Of a stretch of 64,000 nt of DNA, positions 21,237-30,600 are shown in pieces. Position 1 is the stretch's first letter, and the number at the start of each line of letters is the position of its first letter. This stretch comes from Fasciola hepatica (taxonomy: Eukaryota > Platyhelminthes > Trematoda > Plagiorchiida > Fasciolidae): contig CANUEZ040000117.1 of the NCBI GenBank assembly GCA_948099385.1, positions 420,001 through 484,000 of the forward strand, in the 5' to 3' direction. The notes below the pieces were generated by a model, which was not told the DNA's origin, searched no databases, and saw only the letters and a program-made list of their open reading frames with translations. Made by a program: the position numbers and the translations under genes.

Positions 21237-22284
21237 GCATATCATATCATATCTCTCTCACAGATCACAAGCCGTGCTCGTCGACGGCCACCTATCTTCC
21301 GCCAAACCGATTACTAGCGGCGTTATCCAAGGCAGTGTCCTAGGCCCATTACTATTCTTTATTTATATCAATGACATTTTCTCTTCTATTCGACACGGCA
21401 CTCCTTTCCTCTTTGCCGACGATATAAAAATAGTGTACTACTTCCTCCCTAGTGACCTATCCGTGACTCTGTGCAACATATCGCATGACTTACTCGTTCT
21501 CCAAACTTGGTGCATCTCGTGGTTCATGAAATTCTCCGCGGAGAAAAGCTTCCTCCCACCATACAAGTGCGCCGTACCACCCGGCCAAATTTGTCTGGAC
21601 GGCCTGCCCATTCCCATACAGCCCATGGTTACCGATCTTGGCGTACGCTACTCTTGTTCCTTTAACTTCTCAGAACAGACATCGTTCCAAATCGCTAAGG
21701 CTAAGCGAACCCTAGGCCTGATCAATCGGTGTTTCTTAATACCAGCCAGTCGCCTCTCCATGTATCTCTCACACATGAGACAGCTCCTAGAATATTGTCC
21801 CATTACCTCCAGCCTCTGGCCACGTTCCTCTATTGTATCTCTTGAGAACGTTCAGAGTGCTTTCACCAAAAGGCTGTTGGGCGTATCCCTAGCTCTGACA
21901 TACCGCCAGCGCTGTGAGCTTCTACAAATTGAGCCTCTATGGATTCGTCGCATGAGGCTCAACCTGATTTTCCTCTTTAAGCTAATCCATAACCTGGCCT
22001 ACACCTCTTATCCCATCTCATTCGCTGCGCCCTGCTCCTACCCGATCCGACACCGTGCCTTCTCTCTCACTGTCCCTCATTCTAATCTCTGTCTGAAGTC
22101 CCGATTCTTTCTGTCAGCCTATTCCAAAATCTGGAATAAGCTGCCCCTTAGCTTACGCAGTGCCTCCTCAATGTTCGCTTTTAGGCGCGCACTTTTGCCA
22201 TACTTAACAGTCTTCAATGCTATATTGCTCACCAATGAGCTCGTCTCCGCCGACCTGGCCTTTGAAAGAGGCCTCGCACTGTAA
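21237..22284 (+). pseudogene. CR1 element E reverse transcriptase, C-terminal half
   Basis: Open over about 348 codons to a natural stop. It begins after palm motif A, at SYLSHRSQAV, and shows ITSGVIQGSVLGPL, YINDIF, the intact catalytic box FADDIK, the thumb region (FTKRLLG, IEPLWIRRMRLNLIFLFKL) and the C-terminal YSKIWNKLP block. The upstream bases (21178-21236) are not CR1, so the fingers and endonuclease are absent by 5' truncation. No frameshift is visible within the retained part, so this may be a fairly young copy. It cannot act alone. Confidence 0.85.
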
Positions 22285-22730
22285 CTCTACTACCTCTGCG
22301 CCACAGGCCACTAGGTGCACCCCGCGAACTAAGGCCATTGCCTTCACTGATCCATGGCAAACCTTCCTCCTGCCATCATAAGATAACCCTATTGCTCACC
22401 TACGTTCATCTCTTATCCATCATATTCACTTTTTTTCTCCCCAGTATCCGTTGATTCTCAGCTGGGGCACACCCAGACTGCGCTTCTCTATCCCTTTTCC
22501 CTTTCCAGTGATCCTCCGTGACGGCCAACCACTTCGGGCACTGTACTTACCATCTCCCTGGCGGGCGCACCTGGATATTATTGCTACACGGTCGTCTACC
22601 GCTCGCTGTTTCCGTTGGCTCTCCTGTCCATGGTCTCACGTCTTGGTCAATCGTTCCTGGTTCAAGCACCCCCATCGCGGTCGCTTTGTCCCCTGTACAA
22701 CTATCCATGAACACTCGTGCTACTCCCAAC

Positions 22731-22911
22731 AGTGCGGGGCGCGGTCAGATCCACCGCTATGGCCGGCGCACATCGAGCGTGCAGGCCGTCTGCAACGATG
22801 TGCGAGCGCAGCTAGACTGGTGGATCACACCTCCTGCGTTCCCTTCACGAAGTGTTTTTCAGGTTGGGTGCCCAGCGCACGGCCAGTTCCACCCACTAGC
22901 ACCGGTTGCGG
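22731..22911 (+). other. Conserved, foldable block in CR1 3' region (copy in E)
   Basis: About 180 bases shared with D (37129-37304), F (44898-45074), G (52791-52968) and H (57563-57737). It contains nested perfect inverted pairs: 22748-22755 with 22819-22826 (GATCCACC/GGTGGATC), 22768-22775 with 22796-22803 (GCACATCG/CGATGTGC), and an inner hairpin 22781-22784/22790-22793. The other copies keep most of these pairs. A structured RNA element is inferred. A short open frame also runs through it in several copies, so weak coding cannot be excluded. Confidence 0.65.
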
Positions 22912-24136
22912 ATGGCACGCTCTAACTTTTCTTGGACCACCGAATCCAATGCTGTCGGTTGAAAATTGCATGCTCCTCATCTACTTTCCGCCACAGCTTG
23001 ATCACCTATAGCTCTTATCACCTGTTCCCACTTCCCATTTTTGTCGTCCTACCACGGTATGCACACGTACCCGTTTTTTCCTTCCTCCTATCGCCTATCT
23101 CTACATCAACTTTCACTGTGTTGAGTCACTATCGTCCTAACCACCCTCCTCTGTCGGCGCTCGCCAATAACTCTTTTCCCACCTGCCGTCATTGCTGGCT
23201 TCTATCATCTATGCGCTTGATGTGACCCTCTGCTCAGAACGCCCATTGATAGCTTCTTTAAACCTGCCGTTCTGTTAAATCCCTCCTCATGCCCAATGCC
23301 ATGATGCACCAATCGCACCCGCTTTCATGACCAATCCGCATATTATAACTTGCCGCTCCAAACTTCGCATCTTTTACAGTCGTATTTATTATCTAATCAC
23401 CACCACCATATCTTCCTCACTTGGCTCCGCGATTCCTCTGTGGTTCTTTCTAGTGTCCTGATTAGTATCCACCAGATCAATTGTCTGCCGGCACACAGCT
23501 CTCCAGCTCCATTGCCCCAACTCCGTTGCGCATTCATTTTTTTGGCCTTTTTGTTCTATTGCTGGTTCACTTATCTCGGGGCTTCCCGCTTCCTTGTCCG
23601 CCTCCTTCGTGTTTCATCTGCAGTAAAATGATCTGATTGGTGTTTTTTGTACCTGTCTCCTCGGTCATTGCTTTCATCCCTTGATCCGTTTATTGCTCGC
23701 TACAGGCATTTCTCTGTACCTTCCAGTGTGGTCCGCTTTTTCCATTTTCCACCACTGTAATGACAACGTTACGTCACGGTGTTCTTTTACAGTTCCAAAT
23801 CGTTTGACCTGTCACTACCCGACTCCTCTGGTCCGTCACTACATCTCGCACCTGCATTGATCAAATAATTAGACCCATTCTTAACTGTTTTCCTTGATCC
23901 TGTCTTTCATCTTCACTCTTCCATGAACTGCTCCTCACAGTTTTCATCACTTCTGTGCTTCCGCATTCTATTTTTCTCTCCGTTGGGCTGCCATGTGCAC
24001 TTGTCATGAAGTTAATCCGCCACGATATTCCAAATTTAATTCTACAACCAACTGATTTAACATTACCTACTCCTCCTAATGACTGATAATCTCTTTCTAG
24101 GACCCCATTGTAATTGCTCCTGCTTCTCTTATACCT

Positions 24137-24195
24137 ATATATATATATATATATAATAAATCTACATATATATATAAACTTATGCATATATATCC
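24137..24195. repeat. TA-rich microsatellite
   Basis: (TA)n with AATAAATC interruption, at the approximate left edge of the extra sequence inside the 3' region of element E. Confidence 0.8.
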
Positions 24196-24731
24196 ATATG
24201 CACGCGCTCTGCATCTTGCAGTTCCTCACCGGCCATTTCCCTTGCTATCATCCCAACGACCGTCATCATAAGCATCCATCAACTCTACATCTGTGCCTCA
24301 CATCTACTGTATCCAATCCTTCGAAGTCGTTTCTTTCATCTTTTCATCCCTCTACGTCTTGCATTGCCTGCTGCCTGTTTTACGGTGAGTTTTGTGTCCT
24401 GTCCGCCGACAATCCACTGCAAAGTACCAATGCCTCATTGATATCTAATCCACTGCAGTGAACCTCACCTTTTTCTCCATTTTTCCTCGCTACTGCAGTT
24501 CCTTATACCGATTTCCAGCCTTTCACATGTTTGCCAGTCGGCCTTTTTGTGTAAACGCCCGGACAAGCCATTTGATAGTGTCGTGTGGTCCAACCTTAAT
24601 GATGGCCAAATTGGCGTTATTCGGGAATACTGAAGAAAATGGTTCCAACTGATGGAGTCATTTTTGGGGAAAATAAGAATGGTGTTCCTACTTTTGCGGC
24701 GGCTTTTGTTTAAGTTAGGCACTTCGTAGTA

Positions 24732-24737
24732 TATAAA
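24732..24737 (+). promoter_or_regulatory. TATA box candidate (TATAAA)
   Basis: TATAAA stands 71 bases before the ATG of the two-exon candidate gene, a plausible core promoter distance. A ten-codon upstream open frame (24778-24810) overlaps the main ATG. Such a motif can occur by chance in AT-rich DNA. Confidence 0.35.
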
Positions 24738-24802
24738 GGTTGCGCAAGGCTGTTACCGCTCAGACCTGTTGATCGTCATGGCCCTTGCTCGTGCTTTCGT
24801 TG

Positions 24803-25178
24803 ATGACTGAGAGTTTCTCCAGACATGTAAAAGAAGCCTATAAATTGTTCTCAAGGTTCGAGGAAGACTTTCGGTTTTTTCAGCAGCAGACTTTCACCTC
24901 GTTTTACGTGTATGAGAGTGTTAGTGCTGAGAACTGGCTTCGTACGCATCCGGGTGCACTGCCGAAAAGTTTCCCATACTATCGGGTTAAATTTTGCTGC
25001 GTGCACAATCGACGCCGAAATAGGACAGCCACTACGTTTGCGTCCGCCGTCTGGCTGATGAAAAATAAGTGAGTTACAATTACGATTTTCATTTTGCCTT
25101 GTACAAAGTAAAAACAGATAATAATTGTTTCCATTTCTACTTTACAGACAGAACACGGCAAAACATTACAATGTCTAG
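24803..25178 (+). CDS. Candidate two-exon gene, 98-residue protein
   Basis: Exon 1 runs from ATG 24803 to 25068; a 79-bp intron (25069-25147) starts GTGAGT and ends TTTCTACTTTACAG; exon 2 runs 25148-25178 and ends with TAG. Both splice sites are strong and the frame is kept across them. The protein begins MTESFSRHV and is rich in aromatic and basic residues, with FCCVHNRRR near residues 68-76. The spacing of aromatic, Cys and His residues recalls the N-terminal FAR1-like modules of MULE-type transposase relatives, but the match is loose and I do not assign a function. It lies in extra sequence inside element E's 3' region, so it may belong to an inserted DNA transposon or a retrocopied exon. 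If translation ignores the intron, the frame stops at 25072. Confidence 0.35.
25069..25147 (+). other. Predicted intron of the candidate gene
   Basis: 79 bases, GTGAGT donor, pyrimidine-rich tract followed by CAG at the acceptor. Short introns of this size are common in compact flatworm genes. Length and signals support a genuine intron more than the coding content does. Confidence 0.4.
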
Positions 25179-25527
25179 GGTGCTGGACGCTGTTCGATCC
25201 ACCGTTATGACCGTAGAACTTCGGCACGGAAGTGTGCATGAAAGGATCATTTTGTACCATTGAACAACCATTTTTCAATACAACTCTTATTCTTCATTCT
25301 GTCCTCCATTTTGCATTCGTTACGGAATGGGTCTGTCCGTTAGGTGCAACGTAATACGATGTGGGTGGTTTATGTGTGGGTAGGTGCGCCTAATGGGCGT
25401 CGTGCTTCAGCTCGCGTAATTAGAGGTTGGCTTAGTTGCGGTCAGGGAAGCAAAATCGTTCAGGCAGGAGTTGATCGGCTAATTCCAGAAAAGTAATCCC
25501 CATACGTATCGGATCTTCATTGTGGTT

Positions 25528-25765
25528 ACATATATATTTATATATTTTTATAGGTATATATATATGTATATACGGATCTGTGCACACGTAAGTGCATGTA
25601 TAGATCCGTATACACACATATATATTCCTATATAACTATATATACGTGCGCAGATATGCTTATAAACATATATATATACATATATATGTTTATATACAAA
25701 ATGTGTTCAGGTGTGCACATATACATATATATGTATATGCACATATATACATTTGTATAGTCATT
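25528..25765. repeat. TA/CA-rich microsatellite block
   Basis: Long stretch of interleaved TATATA, CATATATA and GTGCACA units with imperfect inverted symmetry (for example the repeated ATACGGATCTGTG / TAGATCCGTAT pair around 25570-25610). It lies near the right edge of the extra sequence in element E's 3' region. Confidence 0.75.
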
Positions 25766-26261
25766 TATATGGGGAATACACCAGACCTATCTACATTATG
25801 TAGGTATACAAATACAATTGGAGCTTATTCCTTCCTATGATCAATTTAGCTGTATAGTTCCCCGTTTTGCTGTACAATTCCCACATTTGAGTATCGGTCA
25901 CCGTGAACTGTAACTTGGCACAAATTGCTGTACTTTGACCATAAAAGCAACTGAGTTATCACGCCCCCAATCAAATCGACGCCTAATTTTCAAGTTACGC
26001 GCTGTTGGACTACAGAATGCTACCAAGCCATTTAGTCTACCTGACCTTGACTTTCAAACTCACCGGGTGTCCATTCAAATCCGCTCCTGAGCTCATTTAA
26101 ACTCCACACAATCTTTATGGTGTGCATACGTTTATCCTATTTTCATCCTACTTTATTCCCCCCTTCTGAGCCTTTTTATCCAATATTTTTGTGTGGGTTT
26201 CCCTATTTCCATGAATTATATCTGTCCATTCCATCACCTGTATCAACAAGATCATGCACAT

Positions 26262-26314
26262 AGCATGCTTCGGGCGTTTCCGAAATAAACCATTATTATT
26301 ATTATTATTATTAT
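26262..26314 (+). other. CR1 3' terminus with (ATT)n tail (element E)
   Basis: GCATGCTTCGGGCGTTTCC followed by GAAATAAAC, then about seven ATT repeats. The same end occurs on the minus strand for D (35387-35430), F (43416-43470), G (50491-50555) and J (47371-47420), and on the plus strand for H (59782-59832). The AATAAA inside the motif may serve as the poly(A) signal. CR1-type LINEs characteristically end in short tandem repeats, not poly(A). Confidence 0.8.
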
Positions 26315-26344
26315 CTCGAAAGATCTCCCGCTGAATACTCCAAT

Positions 26345-26905
26345 GTGCTTCAGATAACCATGTTGTCTTCTTTTCTACTTTCGACCTGCATCAGTGGACT
26401 TTCAGTTTCTCTTCCTTTCAACACATTCAAATACGCGGATGAAGCTGTCCTCTGTCAGGGTATCTCTAATTACCTGCAGTTCAGGAAATTCAATGAAACC
26501 TACCTGAAGTACAATGTTTTTCTTAACATTTCAGGTCTAAAGCCGAGTCCCTCGAAACACCTCGAACGTGCTTTCAGCCTCAGTCACTCACCTTTCTTAG
26601 TTGATCTCGTTGCTTCGAATTCCAAATCCCTGCCCGGAGTTAGTTCCATCAAGCACCTGGGTGTTAGTCCAGACACCAGTTTACGATGGACACCTCACAT
26701 CCACTGCTGTGTCGGTAAGCAGCCACGCCTGTCTTTTCAAATAAGAAAAATAAAGCGGTTTCGAATGACGAGGAGTCAAAAATCTCTCCGAAAACAGGTC
26801 ATCAGCATAGCTGCAGTCTGCTTTCTTCCAACCCATGGACAGAGTGTCTCGCGAATACCAGCCAATTACTTGGCCCACACACCCCAATTAGCAACGCAGC
26901 CGTAA
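26345..26905 (+). pseudogene. Reverse transcriptase fragment of another LINE lineage
   Basis: This 186-codon frame carries an RT palm-like FKYADEAVLC (the usual YADD changed to YADE), then SSIKHLGVSPDTSLRWTPHI, which matches the region after the catalytic box in several LINE families (YLGV...LRW..HI). It lacks the CR1-specific blocks of elements A-H, so it belongs to another lineage (Jockey/I-like is possible). The N-terminal RT and endonuclease are absent, and the sequence downstream to about 27260 drifts out of frame. It begins about 30 bases after the ATT tail of element E. Confidence 0.6.
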
Positions 26906-27289
26906 CGCCTATGCCCACCAAACGACCGGTTTTTCGCACAACACAGTTCATGTCTCCCACTGGCAGGTATGTTCTGGTACGGCGGATACCAGTATAGTGA
27001 AATTCAACCTGGCTTATTTATTCAACACATCGTTGTTTAACCGAACTCGTAGTTCCGAGTGCGGTGGACACTCCATAGTTGCCCATGCAGGCTATAAGCA
27101 TGTTTTTTCAATACGCACTAACCACCCTCTCCCCGACAATGGCATTCTTCTTCTTGTGGGCTGTGGGAACCGTGAGCTGCAAAAACTACTGCCCTGGTGG
27201 TCGTGATGGTATTTTGCGGAGTACCACTGTGATGGACAGGTGTGTTAGATACTTACATCCGATTCCTGAACTATAGTCAACTTTATCCG

Positions 27290-28064
27290 GTGTCTAGGCC
27301 GAGATGAAATGACGCGCTCTCCTCAGAAACCAAATCTAACTAGCTTACATTTATTAGCGGTGATGCAAACAATAATCAATCAAAGGGGTATATGTACAAA
27401 CCTCAAAACGTGGCGTCCTAAAGGGAATCACTGTTTACTAACTTTCCGTACAGTTCAGAATGGATAACACGTACTATGACCAATTGGCCGAGGCATAAGT
27501 CACCAAGTAGGTTTACAAAACGACCACAACAAAACAATGACAAGGAAAGGAGCGCGCATATAAGGGACACGAACGAACGAAAAGGCGAACAGGCGGAAAT
27601 CGATCGATGGTTCTGATCAACCAGTGAGTAGGGCAGGGATTCGCTCAGGTACGCAAATACAGTATTAGTCACGGATCGAACGGGTCACAGTCTTGTGTGG
27701 GTGCGTGCGTGTATGCGTCAGTACATGTGCGTGATTAAACACGCCCGCCGGGTGAAGCCGATCAGAAATCGGTGCCCAATCAAGCAGTCTAGTTCAGGTC
27801 TAGTCAATCAACCGAGTGATGGTTCAGTGCGTGTGTGTGTGCGTGACGAACGGGCAAATCTTGAGAGCGACGAGGAATCATGTGGACTGATAGCCGTGGT
27901 CAACGTCAAATGAATTAGGAATGTCAAACCGGTCGAAATGTAGCATAGGTAGATGTTGATGAATGAGCAGGGTTCAAAAGGGTGGTCCACTCGTGGTGAG
28001 AAGGACAAGCCGATGTGCATAACCAGGAAGTAGATTGGTAAGGTTTAAACAACCTTACACCAGG
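27290..28064 (-). other. Possible LTR downstream of the gypsy integrase (tentative)
   Basis: In minus-strand sense the stretch starts TGTAAGGTTG at 28064, holds a TATA-like CTTATATGCGC at about 27555 and an AATAAA at about 27352, in the order expected for the promoter and poly(A) signals of an LTR. It follows the gypsy integrase (28915-29637) in the same direction. A TGGCGCC seen at 28122 on the plus strand resembles a primer-binding start but sits on the wrong strand for this element. No second LTR copy is in the window, so boundaries are guesses. Confidence 0.3.
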
Positions 28065-28914
28065 TGCTAACTCGATCCCTGAAGTGCCCCAAGGAACGGG
28101 CAACCAGTCAGAAGTTCCCACTGGCGCCAAAAGTTCGTAAGAGTCAGTGGAATGAGCGGAGGACGACATGTATCGAGAAGATTAGGAAAACTTTCGTGTT
28201 TCAGAGCGGCACCGGACGCGATACTGGCCAGGGGAGCTGAAGGTTCTGGCGTCCACAAGATGAGTCAAATGGGTTTTTCAGTTGATGGAAACCAGTCGTC
28301 TCTGCAGCAAGCAGACAAACAACTAGCAGCCCTGTGTGCATCGAACTACGTATGAAAGGCTAGGAGCTAACTGCTAACTGGTGGTGTTTTTCTAAAGTGA
28401 TTTATTGCCTCAAACTCACACTTTCAAGCTCAGCCCCTCCCAGGTCGCTGCAAAAGCTCCTTCAGAAAAGAACTGTCTAAGTGACTTTTGGAAGTAATTG
28501 TGGGCGCACCACGTGCAGATCTCCTTCAGCCTCACAAGTCTCACGTGTGATCGGTTTTCTAAGGGACGATAGCAACATGCTACCATTCGCTCTGGTGGAG
28601 GAAACTGAGGCACATGTCGGCCTAACGGTCACCTAAGAAGCCCTCAAGCAAGAGTTGTGGAAAAATGATATATACATAGTACAAAATAATCCAACGCGAC
28701 CTTCTGGGGTTTACTCCATTCACCGTACACGTGCGTGCAATGGAGGGGAAAATTAAACAAGTGAGCAAAGTGTGATCACTAATAGCAAATTGAAAGAAAT
28801 TTACTCTAATTGGTCGGCACAACGCGCAAACTTTTAAATGCACAAAACGTTGTTCTTCTTGTCCCCAAAAAGGACCTATAAAGCATCAATCAGTGAGTTC
28901 AAAGTTAAGTGGGG

Positions 28915-29637
28915 TTAAAAATAAATACTGTCTACGAGAAGTAGTGGCCGATGTAGGTGCCGGCCAGATCTTGTCGTTTGCCGCGGCTGCACGGCTTTAC
29001 GGTTTGCGGTATAAGGCCCAGGTGTGGCTTCTATGGTGGATGAAGGATCTAACGGGTTACCATGGTTGGGCGGTGCCTCCCTTCCTAGGCTACCCTCGAG
29101 GTGTACAACCTTAAGACGGTCGACAGATACACTCTCACTTTTATCTTTACGGCCAGTGAGGTAGACCCGATAGCGTCGCTCGAGCATCCTATATGGACCT
29201 TCATGTGGCCGTTCTAGAGATGTTCCAAAGCGATCTACTTGTATGAGCACGTAGGCGCAAGTGCACAGTTCTGGTGGAATTAAGGTCGATCGAGACTGTG
29301 GTCGCAGCAAACGCATTTGCAAACGGCTCCCCCGAGCAGCTAACTGTCGAGCGTATGAAGCACAACCGCCGTCACTCATGCCACCTATAGCGAAGTGACC
29401 CTCTGGTAACCGGAGAGTTTGGCCAAGGGTTAATTCCGCAGCTGACGAGTTAACATCAGGGTTATAAGCAAAATGCAAAACCAACAGAATGACTGGAATC
29501 TCCTGCTCCCCATTAGAGCAGTAAGTGGCGGTGAGAAAAGGTTTGAGGCGTTGATGAAAGAGCTGGACCACACCATTGGCTGCTGGGTGATATGCCTTCT
29601 TACGTATCCAAAGTTTCTCCAAACAGTTGTGACCCAA
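28915..29637 (-). pseudogene. Ty3/gypsy integrase C-terminal part (CsRn1-like)
   Basis: The 240-codon frame starts in the integrase catalytic domain: AYHPAANGVVQLFHQRLK corresponds to the YHPxxNGxVERxH block, with Gln-Leu instead of Glu-Arg at the catalytic glutamate position (NGVVQLFH), so activity is doubtful. It continues with SSAAELTLGQTLRLP, the HEGPYRMLERRYRVY chromatin-binding-like segment and VSVDRLK, the typical order of Ty3/gypsy pol ends, and most like the CsRn1 group described from flukes. It ends at a natural stop. The upstream DDE residues, RNase H, RT and protease are missing; sequence beyond ~29700 is instead BEL gag. Confidence 0.8.
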
Positions 29638-29769
29638 ATTGTGCGCCGCGGCAGGTGGTTACCTTTGCAGAGCATTTGCATAATGAAATTCACTCTCCCA
29701 TGGAGGCAAAAGAAGAGAGCACCGGAATTCTACTCTGTTCGTGCAACATGCAGCGATGCCTCTGACTAA

Positions 29770-30600
29770 AATTATTTCCTTCACCGGCTTTCTTATTCAG
29801 ACTTTTCTGAGCCAGATGACCATAACATAAACGTGTGGAACACAGCCCCGTTGCAACCATGGGATCCCAGTGATCCTTGACAGTTAGGCTCTGAAATTTA
29901 TGACAATCGAAGGAGCTACTTTTTCCGCTGAAGATCAGACGTTTTATCTTATCGGCGGAGGGCTTGCGCGCCCTTTAAGCAAGGCAGATTATCCAGTCAA
30001 GCTGTCTGCTACTGGCTTTTAGTTATGCAACAAGTAGCTAAAACAATTTCGCTGCAGAGAAGCGTTCGAGAGAGCAAATTCGTGCAAGTCACGAAATATG
30101 AGCTCTCGGTCACTTTGAGCGACCTCCTTCTATGTTTTCTCCCAGCTGGCTGATATAAACCTTGGTAATATATTTGACACCGCCCTAATCGTGCACAGAA
30201 GCAAGACCAGCCACATATCCCAACCTTTTCGATGCGTTGGCAAAATTTGCCAGTTTATTCGAGTAAGTAACGACTGAAAACACTTTTGCCTGGATTTCTC
30301 CTGGCGTGGTCACTTTGTCAAGCACGGATCTTGAGATCAAGTGCTGCTGACCGTATATTTCCCTCGGTGTATTTCCAGCCCTTTTGTACCCCTTGCTGGC
30401 GGGATGTAGGAGGTTACCACGAACGGCCTTCTTTGCCTTGCGCTGACAGTAATAAAAATTGCAAACCGGGCTCCGACCATCATTTCGACCAAGACTCTGC
30501 ACACTTTCCTCAAACGGCCCGAAAAACAGCTTCCATCCCAAAGAAGTGTCACTAAAAACTGAACCTTGCATTTGAGCTATTTCCAAGTGGCTGGTGAACT
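29770..30600 (-). pseudogene. BEL/Pao gag remnant (DUF1759 type)
   Basis: 30586-30185 encodes a 133-codon piece with LGWKLFFGPFEESVQSLGR, then AKKAVRGNLLHPASKGYKRA and YGQQHLISRSVLDK, the order and spacing of BEL/Pao gag (DUF1759). Sequence to 29770 continues with several stops and ends in a zinc-knuckle-like stretch (LCSTRLCYGHLAQ). It is joined directly to gypsy sequence on its 3' side, showing that one has truncated the other. Gag proteins form the cytoplasmic particle in which reverse transcription takes place. Confidence 0.65.

Larger units (their letters stand above)
21237..26314 (+). mobile_element. CR1-like non-LTR retrotransposon E, 5'-truncated, long 3' region
   Basis: Starts within the RT at ISYLSHRSQAV and contains the C-terminal half of ORF2 (to 22284), then about 4 kb of 3' region ending in a conserved terminal motif (26262-26290) and (ATT)n (26292-26314). 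The 3' region matches those of D, F, G and H at a conserved core (22731-22911) and over the last ~450 bp (from about 25860). It is about 1.5 kb longer than theirs, which places an insertion between roughly 24.1 and 25.85 kb. Confidence 0.8.

Noticed and set aside
14740..21300. Element E as the direct continuation of element B interrupted by C
   Set aside because: The overlapping segment (WLTN versus YLSH) shows no exact duplication, and another CR1 C-terminus follows C at 17788, so continuity with E is not supported.
22451..23011. 186-codon plus-strand frame as an independent gene
   Set aside because: It overlaps the conserved CR1 3' block and a second overlapping frame of similar length; no start context or family signature.
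25528..25765. CRISPR-like or satellite array
   Set aside because: No unit-spacer regularity; it is imperfect TA/CA microsatellite.
28122..28145. TGGCGCC as a primer-binding site of a plus-strand LTR element
   Set aside because: No LTR end directly upstream and no gag downstream on that strand; the nearby gypsy part runs on the minus strand.
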